Assembly (NCBI RefSeq): GCF_900112815.1
Contig: NZ_FOND01000002.1
Location: 338,551-402,550, forward strand
Direction: 5' to 3'
Length of the DNA: 64,000 bases
Source of the DNA: Blastococcus tunisiensis
Lineage (GTDB): Bacteria; Actinomycetota; Actinomycetes; Mycobacteriales; Geodermatophilaceae
The position numbers were made by a program, and so were the translations under genes. Below the pieces are notes generated by a model, which was not told the origin of the DNA, did no database searches, and was given only the letters and a program-made list of their open reading frames with translations. Below are positions 53,243 through 61,711 of this stretch, piece after piece. Each line of letters opens with the position of its first letter. The first letter of the stretch is position 1.

Positions 53243-53746
53243 TCAGGGGGTGAACGGCTCGACGGCGACGACCTCGACGCTGATGTCGCGGCCGTTGGGT
53301 GCCTGGTAGGTCACCGTGCTGCCGGGGGCCGCGCCCATGATGGCGGCGCCCATGGCCGACTCGGGGGAGTAGACGGTGAGCTCCGTCGTCCCGGCGATCT
53401 CCCGCGAGCCGAGCAGGAACTTCTCGGTGTCGTCGTCGCCGGTGAACTTGATGGTGATGACGGTGCCGAGCGCGGCGTTGGTCACCGTCTTCGGGGCGTC
53501 ACCCACCCGCGCCTTGCGCAGCAGGTCGGTCAGCTGCCGGATGCGAGCCTCCTGCTTGCCCTGCTCGTCCTTGGCCGCGTGGTAGCCGCCGTTCTCCTTG
53601 AGGTCGCCCTCCTCGCGGCGGGCGTTGATCTCCGCCGCCATCGCGGGCCGGCCGGCCACCAACTGGTCGAGCTCGGCCTTGAGCCGGTCGTGGGCCTCCT
53701 GCGTCAGCCAGACGCCCTGGTCCTGCTCGTCAGTGGGGGTGGACAC
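53243..53746 (-). CDS. greA: Transcription elongation factor GreA
   Basis: Inserts its coiled coil into RNA polymerase to trigger cleavage of backtracked RNA. The 167-residue product has the N-terminal coiled coil LTQEAHDRLKAELDQLVAGR with the acidic loop EEGDLKENGGYHAAKDEQG at its tip. The FKBP-like C-terminal domain contains YSPESAMGAAIMGA. GTG 53746 has AGGAG about ten bases upstream. greA divergent from mca with a small membrane gene is also the order in M. tuberculosis (Rv1080c-Rv1082). Confidence 0.96.
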   Translation of the reverse strand: MSTPTDEQDQGVWLTQEAHDRLKAELDQLVAGRPAMAAEINARREEGDLKENGGYHAAKDEQGKQEARIRQLTDLLRKARVGDAPKTVTNAALGTVITIKFTGDDDTEKFLLGSREIAGTTELTVYSPESAMGAAIMGAAPGSTVTYQAPNGRDISVEVVAVEPFTP

Positions 53747-53995
53747 GTAGGGGTACTCCTGAGACTCGGGTGGCCGGCCCCGGCTGGGGACGGCCGCTTG
53801 TCGATCCGCCAAGCTAACACCGGGCGGAACGCCGACGCACGGACGCGGACACCCCCCGGAGATGCGGAACCGTACAGGACCGTCCGGTGATCCCGGACAC
53901 AGGTTCCCCCGGTCGGGGCATCCGACCAGGCCGGTCGCGCCCGGCGCCGTGCGGGCGTGCGCCGGTCCCCGCCGCGCGCGGTGGACAATGTCCGG

Positions 53996-54883
53996 GTGAC
54001 CTCTCCCGACCAGCTGCGCCTGCTCGCGGTGCACGCCCACCCGGACGACGAGTCGAGCAAGGGCGCGGCCACCATGGCGAAGTACGTCGCCGAGGGCGCA
54101 CGCGTGCTCGTGGCGACCTGCACCGGTGGCGAGCGCGGCTCCGTGCTCAACCCCGCGATGGACCGTCCCGACGTGTGGGAGCGGCTGCCGCAGATCCGGG
54201 TCGAGGAGATGGCCCGCGCACGCGAGATCCTCGGCGTCGAGCAGGAGTTCCTCGGGTTCGTCGACTCCGGGCTCCCGGAGGGCGATCCGCTGCCGCCGCT
54301 CCCGGACGGCTGCTTCGCGCTCGTCCCCGTGGAGGAGGCCGCGGCCCCGCTGGTCGAGCTCATCCGCCGGTTCAAGCCGCAGGTGATCACCACCTACGAC
54401 GAGCGCGGTGGCTACCCGCACCCCGACCACATCAAGACCCACGAGATCTCGGTCCACGCATTCGACGCCGCCGGTGACCCCGACCGCTACCCGGAGCTGG
54501 GTGACCCCTGGCAGCCGAGCAAGCTCTACTTCCACATGAGCTTCACGCTGCCCCGCACGAAGGCGCTGCACGAGGCGATCCTCGCCACGGGTGTGGAGTC
54601 GCCCTACACCGAGTGGCTGGCCAACTGGGACCCGGCGCACGACATCTCCCACCGGGTCACCACCCGCGTGCCGTGCGCCGAGTACTTCCCGGTCCGCGAC
54701 GCCGCGCTGATCGCCCATGCCACGCAGATCGACCCGGAGGGGCGGTGGTTCGCCTGCCCGCCGGAGACCCAGCAGCGGGTCTGGCCGACCGAGGACTACG
54801 AGCTGGCCCGCTCCCTGGTCGACGTCCCGCTTCCCGAGGACGATCTGTTCACCGGGATCCGCACTGAGGTAGGTGTCCGATGA
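53996..54883 (+). CDS. mca: Mycothiol S-conjugate amidase
   Basis: Cleaves mycothiol conjugates of toxins into a mercapturic acid and glucosamine-inositol, a detoxification step specific to actinobacteria. The 295-residue product has the zinc motif LLAVHAHPDDESSKGAAT, TCTGGERGSVLNPAM and the late HPDHIKTHEIS with the third ligand. Length and sequence fit Mca rather than MshB. GTG 53996 has GACAAT six bases upstream (leaderless-like). The next gene overlaps by four bases. Confidence 0.95.
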   Translation: MTSPDQLRLLAVHAHPDDESSKGAATMAKYVAEGARVLVATCTGGERGSVLNPAMDRPDVWERLPQIRVEEMARAREILGVEQEFLGFVDSGLPEGDPLPPLPDGCFALVPVEEAAAPLVELIRRFKPQVITTYDERGGYPHPDHIKTHEISVHAFDAAGDPDRYPELGDPWQPSKLYFHMSFTLPRTKALHEAILATGVESPYTEWLANWDPAHDISHRVTTRVPCAEYFPVRDAALIAHATQIDPEGRWFACPPETQQRVWPTEDYELARSLVDVPLPEDDLFTGIRTEVGVR

Positions 54884-55197
54884 CCGAGCTCTCCACCGTG
54901 CTGGCCCAGCAGGCCCCCGAGGACGTCGGCAAGGCCGGTCCGCTGGGGTTGCTGCTCATCGTCGTCCTGCTCATCGCCGTCTTCCTGCTGGTCCGCTCGA
55001 TGAGCACGCACATCAAGCGGATCCCGGTCAGCTTCGACCCCGACGAGCGCGGCCCGGAGATCCCGGACACCCCGGAGGAGCTCTTCGCGCCGAAGCCGGG
55101 TCAGCAGGTGCTCGACGAGCTCCGCCGTGCCCCGCTGGCCATCGAGCCGCCCCGCGAGGGCCAGGACCGGCCGGACGGCCCGGCGGCGCGGGGCTGA
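54880..55197 (+). CDS. Small single-pass membrane protein coupled to mca
   Basis: A 105-residue protein. One membrane helix (LGLLLIVVLLIAVFLLV, about 22-38) is followed by a basic segment (RSMSTHIKRIP) and a Pro/acidic C-terminal tail in the cytosol. The ATG overlaps the mca stop (ATGA). Equivalent small genes follow mca in mycobacteria (Rv1081c by memory). Function unknown; it may anchor Mca to the membrane. Confidence 0.85.
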   Translation: MTELSTVLAQQAPEDVGKAGPLGLLLIVVLLIAVFLLVRSMSTHIKRIPVSFDPDERGPEIPDTPEELFAPKPGQQVLDELRRAPLAIEPPREGQDRPDGPAARG

Positions 55198-55246
55198 GCC
55201 GACGACGGCCCGGCGGCGCGCAGCCGAGCCGGCCCGGTCGCCGGCG

Positions 55247-55834
55247 TCACCAGAGGTGGCCGACGTCGACGACCAGCCGGAACGCCCGGTCGCTGCCGGG
55301 CTCGCCGGCCAGCGTGAAGACGCGGAACGGCAGGCGGGCGCGGGTGCCGATGCCCAGGCTGGTCTGCCCCTCGAACGACCCGGCCCAGGCGACCTGCCGG
55401 AACGTCTCGAAGGCTGCCACGTCGACGACCTCACCCTGGTCGGCCGGCAGGTAGGTGGGCTGGTACTGCTGGTCGTACGCGGCCGCGCCGACCAGGATGC
55501 GCAGCGTCGCGCCGCCCCGCAGCGGGATCTCCGCGCCGGAGCCCTGCGCCGCCAGGGCCGGGACGTAGCGGACGTCGTAGGTCGGTGTCGCGCCGGCGGG
55601 CCCCCGCAGGTCGATGACCAGGCGATCGAAGCAGACGTGCCGGCCGGCGCGCACGTCGGTGACCACCGAGGCGGACGTGGACAGCTCCTGCCCCTCGGCC
55701 AGCGACCCCCAGACCTGCCCGCAGAACGGCTCGTCGCCGTACCGCGTGGGTGAGGCGTGGGCCGGCCCGGCGATCAGACCCGCGCCCAGGGCAACTCCGG
55801 CGAGCAGCGGCAGGATGCGGGAACGCCGGGTCAT
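55247..55834 (-). CDS. Secreted AMIN-like domain protein, paralogue 1
   Basis: A 195-residue exported protein. The signal peptide RILPLLAGVALGAGLIAGPAHA is cleaved near 26. Then come FCGQVWGSLAEGQ, VTDVRAGRHVCFDRLVIDLRG and DVRYVPALAAQGSGAEIPLRGGATLRI, ending FRVFTLAGEPGSDRAFRLVVDVGHLW. This is an actinobacterial AMIN-like domain, thought to bind cell-wall glycans. The two cysteines may form a disulfide. GGAGG lies five bases before ATG 55834. A close paralogue is at 57623-58192. Confidence 0.85.
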   Translation of the reverse strand: MTRRSRILPLLAGVALGAGLIAGPAHASPTRYGDEPFCGQVWGSLAEGQELSTSASVVTDVRAGRHVCFDRLVIDLRGPAGATPTYDVRYVPALAAQGSGAEIPLRGGATLRILVGAAAYDQQYQPTYLPADQGEVVDVAAFETFRQVAWAGSFEGQTSLGIGTRARLPFRVFTLAGEPGSDRAFRLVVDVGHLW

Positions 55835-55984
55835 GATCGCCTCCGTCGGCAGGGGTGCCGGTCTTCCTACCCCGGTCGAGTCCGGCGCTCCCGGCGACCG
55901 CGTGATCGTCACGGGGTCGTCACGGGCCGGCCGTGCGGCCGTTTCGGGAGCGTGCACGGCGGCCGGCGAGGGCGGCCGGATCGG

Positions 55985-55990
55985 TAGGGT
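55985..55990 (+). promoter_or_regulatory. -10-like TAGGGT before the GAF-ANTAR gene
   Basis: TAGGGT, six bases (CCGAGG), then ATG 55997; leaderless pattern. Confidence 0.55.
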
Positions 55991-55996
55991 CCGAGG

Positions 55997-56737
55997 ATGA
56001 CGGCGGCACGGAGACGCGAGAGCCAGGTCGCACAGCCCACCCAGCTCCTCGGCGACGTCATGAGCCGCGTCGCCCGGCAGCTGCAGGAGGAGCACGGCGA
56101 CGTCGAGGGCATGCTCCAGGCCATCACGGCCGCGGCCGTCCGGACCGTTCCGCACGCCGACGAGTGCGGGATCACCTACGTGATCGGCCGGGCGAAGGTG
56201 GAGTCGCGGGCGTGGACCAGCGAGCTGGCCAGGACGCTGGACTCGCTCCAGGAGCGGCTGGGGCAGGGGCCGTGCATGGACGCGGTATGGGAGGAGCAGG
56301 TCGTCCGCGTGGACGACGTCGCGTCGGACCCGCGATGGCCGGAGTTCGCGCGGGAGGCCGCCGCCCTGGGGGTCCGGAGCATGCTGTGCTTCCAGCTGTT
56401 CGTCGAGGGGGACCAGCTGGGGGCCCTGAACCTGTACTCGCGCGGGCGCGCCGCGTTCGACGCGGACAGCCAGGACATCGGCCTGCTCTTCGCCAGTCAC
56501 GCCGCCGTCGCGCTGGCCGGTGCCGAGCACGAGACGAACCTGCGGGCCGGGATGAACAACCGGGACGTCATCGGCCAGGCCAAGGGCATCCTCATGGAAC
56601 GGCACCGGCTCACCGCCGAGCAGGCCTTCGGCGTGCTCGCCCGGGTCTCCCAGGAGCTGAACCGGAAGCTCGTCGACGTCGCCCGGGAGCTCGCCGAGAC
56701 CGGCGGAGTGCCCGAGGGGCGGCACCGCCGGGACTGA
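55997..56737 (+). CDS. GAF-ANTAR domain response regulator
   Basis: A 246-residue cytosolic regulator. A GAF sensor domain (about 20-165; QERLGQGPCMDAVWEE, VRSMLCFQLFVEGDQLGALNLYS) is followed by an ANTAR RNA-binding domain (RDVIGQAKGILMERHRLTAEQAF). ANTAR proteins bind dual stem-loops in nascent RNA and prevent termination. The target transcript is unknown; I see no obvious dual-hexaloop site next to it. It diverges from AMIN-like paralogue 1. Confidence 0.92.
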   Translation: MTAARRRESQVAQPTQLLGDVMSRVARQLQEEHGDVEGMLQAITAAAVRTVPHADECGITYVIGRAKVESRAWTSELARTLDSLQERLGQGPCMDAVWEEQVVRVDDVASDPRWPEFAREAAALGVRSMLCFQLFVEGDQLGALNLYSRGRAAFDADSQDIGLLFASHAAVALAGAEHETNLRAGMNNRDVIGQAKGILMERHRLTAEQAFGVLARVSQELNRKLVDVARELAETGGVPEGRHRRD

Positions 56738-56810
56738 TCCGCCCGACGCCGTCATCGGCGTCCGCTCTCGGCGTAGCGCCGGCCCGTGCCGATCCCGCAC
56801 ACCCAGGCTT

Positions 56811-56837
56811 ACCGTGTAATCACGTAATCAACACGGT
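56811..56837. promoter_or_regulatory. Palindrome and direct repeat upstream of the RHH-like gene
   Basis: ACCGTGT (56811-56817) and ACACGGT (56831-56837) are perfect inverted arms; between them GTAATCA occurs twice (56816-56822, 56824-56830), an eight-base period. It looks like an autoregulatory operator; AT-rich for this genome. Confidence 0.5.
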
Positions 56838-56852
56838 TCTCGGGAGGTCGCC

Positions 56853-57452
56853 ATGCATGCCCACCGATTCGCCGACGCCGCCTTCGGCCCGGGCTTCCGC
56901 CGCGGACGCGGCCGGGGTCCGGGTGGCCGGGGCGCCGATCCGGCACCGCCCGTGGAGCGCGCGGAGGTGGCCGGCTGGTTCGCCGGCCGGCTGCCGGAGG
57001 GCTGGTTCACCGGTCCGGTCGAGCTGACCATCGACCGGGACGAGATCACGGTCGTCGGCGCGCTGCCGGAGCCGGACGCCGGCGAGGGCGATCCGGGGGC
57101 GGCCCGAGCGGGGCGGATCGCGCGGTTCCGCGAGGAGACCCGTCAACAGCGCATGGCCATCGCCGACGCGGCCCAGGAGCGCTACGGCCGGTCCGTGGCC
57201 TGGGGTGCGGCCTGCGGCGACGAGCGGGAGGTGTTCACCAACCTCTCCGTGCCGGTGATGACCCGGCTGCGCCAGCGGGAGCGCCTGGTGCTCGACACCC
57301 TCGTCGACGCCGGGGTGGCCCGGTCGCGCTCCGAGGCGCTGGCCTGGGCCGTCCGGCTGGTGGGGCAGCACACCGAGGACTGGCTGACCGAGCTCCGGAA
57401 CGCGATGGCCTCGGTGGAGGAGGTCCGCGGCCGCGGCCCGGACGTCGGCTGA
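56853..57452 (+). CDS. Possible ribbon-helix-helix DNA-binding protein
   Basis: A 199-residue protein that I do not recognise by family. The N-terminal 35 residues are Gly/Arg/His-rich (FGPGFRRGRGRGPGG), like those of some actinobacterial PadR proteins. The C-terminal segment VPVMTRLRQRERLVLDTLVDAGVARSRSEALAWAV in two parts resembles a ribbon-helix-helix fold. GGGAGG lies six bases before the ATG. A striking palindrome just upstream suggests it regulates itself. Confidence 0.65.
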   Translation: MHAHRFADAAFGPGFRRGRGRGPGGRGADPAPPVERAEVAGWFAGRLPEGWFTGPVELTIDRDEITVVGALPEPDAGEGDPGAARAGRIARFREETRQQRMAIADAAQERYGRSVAWGAACGDEREVFTNLSVPVMTRLRQRERLVLDTLVDAGVARSRSEALAWAVRLVGQHTEDWLTELRNAMASVEEVRGRGPDVG

Positions 57453-57559
57453 GGTCGTCCGGGCTCGGGCCGTGGGCGAGTCGATCGGCCTGCCCGGCAC
57501 CGGTGGCTCCTGGACGACCTCGGCCATGCCGCGCCGGTCATCGAGCCGCCGCGCGACGA

Positions 57560-57598
57560 CCGGTCGGTCGGCCCGGGATCACGGGGCCGACCGACCGG
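57560..57598. terminator. 15-bp perfect hairpin between convergent genes
   Basis: Arms CCGGTCGGTCGGCCC (57560-57574) and GGGCCGACCGACCGG (57584-57598), nine-base loop; bidirectional terminator for the RHH-like gene and AMIN-like paralogue 2. Confidence 0.8.
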
Positions 57599-57622
57599 CC
57601 GCCGAGGGCACGGCCGGCTGCG

Positions 57623-58192
57623 CTACCAGCTGTGCGCGACGTCGATGACCAGTCGCGGCCCCTGGTCGGACGCGGGCGTCCCGGCGAGCGTGAACACCCG
57701 GAACGGCAGATGCGCCCGCACACCCAGCGCGAGGGTGGTGCGGCCTTCGAAGCTCCCGGCCCAGGCCACCTGTCGGAACGTCGTCCAGCCGGCCACGTCC
57801 ACGACCTGGCTCCGGTCGCCCGGCGTGAAGGTGGCGTTGCCGTACTGGTCGTACGCGGGTGCGGCCAGTAGTACCCGGATATCCGCCCCGCCGCGGACGG
57901 GGACCTGGCGGCCCGAGCCGTCCTCGGAGACCACGCGCACGTATCGGACGTCGTAGGACCCGAAGGTGGTGTCCTGGCCGCCGAGGTCGACGACCAGCCG
58001 ATCGAAGCAGGCGTGCCGACCGGCTCGGATCCCGTTGACCATCTCGGTATCCCAGGCGGTGGCGACCTGAGGGAGCGAACCCCAGCGGATGCCGCAGTAG
58101 GGATCCGCGGCCGAGGCGGGGACAGCGGAGACGACGAGTCCGGTCACCGCGGCGAGGCTGAGGACGAGGAGACGGGCGGGCTTACGGGTCAT
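57623..58192 (-). CDS. Secreted AMIN-like domain protein, paralogue 2
   Basis: A 189-residue exported protein. The signal peptide LLVLSLAAVTGLVVSAVPASA is followed by YCGIRWGSLPQV, IRAGRHACFDRLVVDLGGQ, YDVRYVRVVSEDGSGRQVPVRGG and FRVFTLAGTPASDQGPRLVIDV. Region by region it matches paralogue 1 (55247-55834), including both cysteines. AGGAGG lies eight bases before ATG 58192. The pair flanks the GAF-ANTAR and RHH-like genes. Confidence 0.85.
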   Translation of the reverse strand: MTRKPARLLVLSLAAVTGLVVSAVPASAADPYCGIRWGSLPQVATAWDTEMVNGIRAGRHACFDRLVVDLGGQDTTFGSYDVRYVRVVSEDGSGRQVPVRGGADIRVLLAAPAYDQYGNATFTPGDRSQVVDVAGWTTFRQVAWAGSFEGRTTLALGVRAHLPFRVFTLAGTPASDQGPRLVIDVAHSW

Positions 58193-58560
58193 GGCAGTGC
58201 CTCCTGGCGGGGAGCGCCGGAACGTGGCGCTGCAGCAGAGGATCCGCCGACACGCCCGATTACCACCAGATGGCGTTGATGTCCAATACCGCTGACGATA
58301 TGGCGTGTCGTATGGCAGATGTCGGAGCGGGAGGCGCTCCGGGGTCGCCGCTGGGCGTGGCGTCCGCGCGAGAGTGTGCAAGCGGGCACCGGCGGTCATG
58401 ACGATGCGCGGAACGCCGTTGGATTCCGGTGTGGTGGCCGCCGTCCGCCGCGCTCGCTCGGGAGCTGAGATCGCCGTGCGATGGCGTCCGTGGAGGAGCT
58501 CTGCAGGCGGGGTCCCCGCGTCGGCCGAGATCCGCGGCGCCGTCTGCCAGGCTCTGGACC

Positions 58561-59223
58561 GTGCCCGATCCTCTCGGCCTGCTGCGGACCGCCTACGGCG
58601 ACCTCTCCGGCACCCTGTCCTCGCTGACCGTCGAGGAAGGCTGGGTGCCCACCGGCTGCGCCGGCTGGACGCCGGTCGACCTGGGGTTCCACCTGCTCAG
58701 CGATGCCCGGCGTGCCCTCGTCGCCCTGAACACCCCGTCGCCGGCGCGGGCGGACACCACCGCCGTCGACTACTGGACGGCGTGGCGGCCGCCGGCCCCG
58801 GGGGACGACGAAGAGCTGTGGAGCACACGGATAGCGGCGTCGGTGCACGGCGGCCTGCCGGGGATCGCCGCGCGGTACGCCGAGACGTCGGCGGCGGTGC
58901 TCGTGGCGGCGGAGCGGGTGCGCGCGGACGACCTGGTGCGGACCCAGGGTCGGGTGCTGACCGTGGCCGACCTCCTGTCCACGCTCACCGTCGAAGCCGC
59001 CGTCCACCACCTGGACCTGGTCGCGCACCTGGACCGGCCCGGGCCGGCAGCCGAGCCGTTGGGCGAGGTGCGCCTGGTTCTCGAGGGGCTCCTCGGTCGG
59101 CGGCTGCCGGCCGGATGGGGCGACGTCACGGCCGCCCGGCGGGGGACCGGCCGGGAGCCGCTGACCGACGCCGACCGGGCGGGGCTCGGGAAGGACGCCG
59201 GCGCCTTTCCGCTGTTCGGCTGA
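58561..59223 (+). CDS. Maleylpyruvate-isomerase/DinB-fold family protein
   Basis: A 220-residue protein of the TIGR03083-type group with a mycothiol-dependent maleylpyruvate isomerase N-terminal fold: GCAGWTPVDLGFHLLSDARR with a metal-ligand His, and VEAAVHHLDLVAHLDR with the other His residues. Reactions of this branch are mostly unknown; mycothiol or another thiol is a likely cofactor, which fits nearby mca. GTG 58561 has CAGGCT seven bases upstream. Confidence 0.82.
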   Translation: MPDPLGLLRTAYGDLSGTLSSLTVEEGWVPTGCAGWTPVDLGFHLLSDARRALVALNTPSPARADTTAVDYWTAWRPPAPGDDEELWSTRIAASVHGGLPGIAARYAETSAAVLVAAERVRADDLVRTQGRVLTVADLLSTLTVEAAVHHLDLVAHLDRPGPAAEPLGEVRLVLEGLLGRRLPAGWGDVTAARRGTGREPLTDADRAGLGKDAGAFPLFG

Positions 59224-59254
59224 CCTGCGACATCGACCTGGGACACTGGGCCTC

Positions 59255-60505
59255 GTGCCCGCCGATCCCGTCCCCGTCGCGACCGACGTCCTCGTGATCG
59301 GCGCCGGCCCCGCGGGCTCGGCCGCGGCTGCCTGGGCGGCCCGGGCCGGGCGGGACGTCGTCCTCGCCGACGCGCAGGTCTTCCCCCGGGACAAGACCTG
59401 CGGGGACGGGCTGACGCCCCGGGCGATCGCCGAGCTGGACCGCCTCGGGCTGGGGGAGTGGGTGCGCGGGCACGCCCGCAACCGTGGGCTGCGGGCGGCC
59501 GGCTTCGGCCGGCAGTGGGAGCTGCCCTGGCCCGGCGGGGAGTTCCCCGACCACGGCAGCGCGGTGCCGCGCACCGAGCTCGACGCCCGCATCCGCCAGG
59601 TGGCGCTCGACGCGGGCGCCACGGCGCTGGACGGCGCCCGCGCGGTCGGTGTCGAGCGGGACGGCGAGCGGGTCAGCGGGGTCGTCCTCGAGCTCGACGA
59701 CGACCACCGGGTCTCCGTCGCCTGCCGGCACCTGGTGGTGGCGGACGGCGTGCGGTCCCCGCTGGGGCGGCTGCTCGGCCGGGAGTGGCACCGCGACACC
59801 GCGTACGGCGTGGCCGCGCGGAGCTACGTCCGCTCCGGTCGCAGCGACGACGAGTGGATCTCCTCCCACCTCGAGCTGCGGGGGACCGAGGGCGAGCTGC
59901 TGTCCGGCTACGGGTGGGTCTTCCCGCTGGGCGCCGCTGCCGGGGAGGTCAACCTCGGCGTCGGCACGCTGGCGACCGCCCGCCGGCCGGCCGGGGTGCA
60001 GCTCAAGCCGCTGCTGGAGTACTACGCCGAGGCACGGCGGGAGGAGTGGCAGCTGGACGGACCGGTGCGGGACGTCGCGTCGGCGCTGCTGCCCATGGGT
60101 GGTGCCGTCTCCGGGGTGGCCGGCCGGAACTGGGCGTTGATCGGGGACGCCGCCGGATGCGTCAACCCGCTCAACGGCGAGGGCATCGACTACGGCCTGG
60201 AGACCGGCCGCACCATCGCGGCGATGCTGGCCGACGACGACTGGACGACGGCGTGGCCGGCCACGCTGCGCCGCCACTACGGCGAGGCGTTCTCCATCGC
60301 CCGCCGCCTGGCCGGTCTGCTCACCGTCCCTCGCTTCCTGCCGGCGGCCGGCCCGGTGGGCATGCGGTCCGCGGCGCTGATGACCGTGGCCCTGCGGGTC
60401 ATGGGCAACCTCGTCACCGACGCCGACCGCGACCTCGTCGCCCGCGCCTGGCGTACGGCGGGCAAGGCCTCTCTGAAGCTGGATGACCGCCCACCCTTCA
60501 CCTGA
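59255..60505 (+). CDS. Geranylgeranyl-reductase-family FAD oxidoreductase (MenJ-like)
   Basis: A 416-residue flavoprotein that reduces isoprenoid double bonds. The FAD-binding motif VLVIGAGPAGSAAAA is at about 13-27; KTCGDGLTPRAI is the family's cysteine segment; GDAAGCVNPLNGEGIDYGLE closes the FAD site. Size and features match mycobacterial MenJ (about 400 residues), which reduces one isoprene unit of menaquinone, so that substrate is likely. GTG 59255 follows the previous gene by 31 bases. Confidence 0.9.
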   Translation: MPADPVPVATDVLVIGAGPAGSAAAAWAARAGRDVVLADAQVFPRDKTCGDGLTPRAIAELDRLGLGEWVRGHARNRGLRAAGFGRQWELPWPGGEFPDHGSAVPRTELDARIRQVALDAGATALDGARAVGVERDGERVSGVVLELDDDHRVSVACRHLVVADGVRSPLGRLLGREWHRDTAYGVAARSYVRSGRSDDEWISSHLELRGTEGELLSGYGWVFPLGAAAGEVNLGVGTLATARRPAGVQLKPLLEYYAEARREEWQLDGPVRDVASALLPMGGAVSGVAGRNWALIGDAAGCVNPLNGEGIDYGLETGRTIAAMLADDDWTTAWPATLRRHYGEAFSIARRLAGLLTVPRFLPAAGPVGMRSAALMTVALRVMGNLVTDADRDLVARAWRTAGKASLKLDDRPPFT

Positions 60506-60550
60506 CCCGGTCAGAAGGAGGGGGCTTCCCATCCCACGGGACGGAGGCCC

Positions 60551-60708
60551 GGGAGGAACCCGCGGCGCAGCCGCGGTCGTGAGGAGCGGAGGCCCGGAGG
60601 GTCCTCCGAGCGCGGACGGGAGGTGAGCCGAGGAGGGAACCCGGCGGAGCCGGGTCCGGGAGAGCGGGGGCCCGGAGGGCTCCCGCTCTCCCGGACGGGA
60701 AGCGGCTC
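60551..60708. repeat. Tandem pair of hairpin-rich repeat units in the gap before the hemolysin-III gene
   Basis: Unit 1 (60551-60630) and unit 2 (60631-60708) share the order GAGG(G)AACCCG, a short hairpin (CCGCGG/CCGCGG in unit 1; ACCCGGC/GCCGGGT in unit 2), GAGCGG/GAGCGGG and GGCCCGGAGGG. Unit 2 ends in a perfect 14-bp hairpin: TCCGGGAGAGCGGG at 60655-60668 and its complement at 60682-60695. The 259-base gap 60506-60764 contains nothing else that I recognise. Confidence 0.75.
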
Positions 60709-60764
60709 AACGCAGCCGGGGAACGGCACCTGGCCGCGGTGCGGTCCGGAGGACGACAGACAAC

Positions 60765-61577
60765 TCAGACGAAAGGAGAGTTGTACATCGCGAAGTAGAC
60801 GGCGATGTAGTGGCAGATCGCGGCCACGATGGTCATGGCGTGGAAGACCTCGTGGTAGCCGAACGTGCCCGGCCAGGGGTTGGGCTTCTTGATCCCGTAG
60901 GCGATGCCGCCCACCGTGTACAGCAGGCCGCCGGCCGCGAGCAGCACCATCGCGGCGACGCCGGCGAAGTGCAGGATGTCGGTGAGCACGAAGACGGCGA
61001 CCCAGCCCAGCCCGATGTAGAGCGGCACGCCGACCCAGCGGGGCGCGGTCGGCCAGCTGAGCTTGAGGACGACGCCCCCCAGCGCGGCGGCCCAGACCCC
61101 GGCGAGCACCCAGAACCCGGTCGGCTGGTCGACCGCCAGCAGGGCGAACGGCGTGTACGTGCCGGCGATGAACAGGAAGATCATGGAGTGGTCGAGCCGC
61201 TTCATGACCTTCCAGCCGCGCGGTGACCAGCGGCGCCGGTGGTAGAGGGCGCTGATCCCGAACAGGCCGAGGATGGTCAGGCAGTAGACGGCGACGGAGA
61301 AGCCGGCCCGCGCGCCGAGCACCGAGGCGAGGGGGATGAGGACCGCGCCGGCGATGATGGCGCCGAAGAAGGCGAACAGGTGCAGCCATCCGCGCATGCG
61401 CGGCCGGGTGTCGGGATGCTCCCAGTCGCTGTCGGCGAAGTCGGACTCCGTCCACGCCTGTTCGACCCGTTCGCCCTCGTCCAGGACTGCGGCCACGGCC
61501 TGTGCCCGGGGGGCCTCGAGCTCGGCGCTGTCGGCCTGCACCCGGACCTGTTCGCGATCGTCGGGAGCGGTACTCAT
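60765..61577 (-). CDS. Hemolysin III/PAQR-family membrane protein (TrhA-like)
   Basis: A 270-residue protein. About 65 acidic cytosolic residues precede seven membrane helices. Family residues are SALYHRRRW in helix 2-3 and the zinc-type motif HEVFHAMTIVAAICHYIAV in helix 7. Bacterial homologues (TrhA) regulate membrane-lipid homeostasis. ATG 61577 has TAACCT six bases upstream on the minus strand. It diverges from the prenyltransferase gene as Rv1085c/Rv1086 do in M. tuberculosis. Confidence 0.93.
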   Translation of the reverse strand: MSTAPDDREQVRVQADSAELEAPRAQAVAAVLDEGERVEQAWTESDFADSDWEHPDTRPRMRGWLHLFAFFGAIIAGAVLIPLASVLGARAGFSVAVYCLTILGLFGISALYHRRRWSPRGWKVMKRLDHSMIFLFIAGTYTPFALLAVDQPTGFWVLAGVWAAALGGVVLKLSWPTAPRWVGVPLYIGLGWVAVFVLTDILHFAGVAAMVLLAAGGLLYTVGGIAYGIKKPNPWPGTFGYHEVFHAMTIVAAICHYIAVYFAMYNSPFV

Positions 61578-61583
61578 GCTCCG

Positions 61584-61589
61584 AGGTTA
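61584..61589 (-). promoter_or_regulatory. -10-like TAACCT before the hemolysin-III gene
   Basis: On the minus strand TAACCT, six bases CGGAGC, then ATG 61577. Confidence 0.55.
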
Positions 61590-61699
61590 CGGACCCGTAG
61601 GTAGGGCGTCACCCCGAGCGGCCTGTGACTTCGCTGGGTGCCCCGGTCGACGTCCGTGCGACGTGGCGTGGGCGTCCGGCCGCCGCCCCAGGAGGGGCC

Positions 61700-61705
61700 T
61701 AGGGT
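61700..61705 (+). promoter_or_regulatory. -10-like TAGGGT before the prenyltransferase gene
   Basis: TAGGGT, six bases GACCGC, then GTG 61712; leaderless pattern. Confidence 0.6.
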
Positions 61706-61711
61706 GACCGC

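Noticed and set aside
55174-55220. Direct repeat ACGGCCCGGCGGCGCG at the end of the small membrane gene
   Set aside because: Only 16 bases of simple GC-rich sequence, easily arising by chance or slippage; not evidence of an element.
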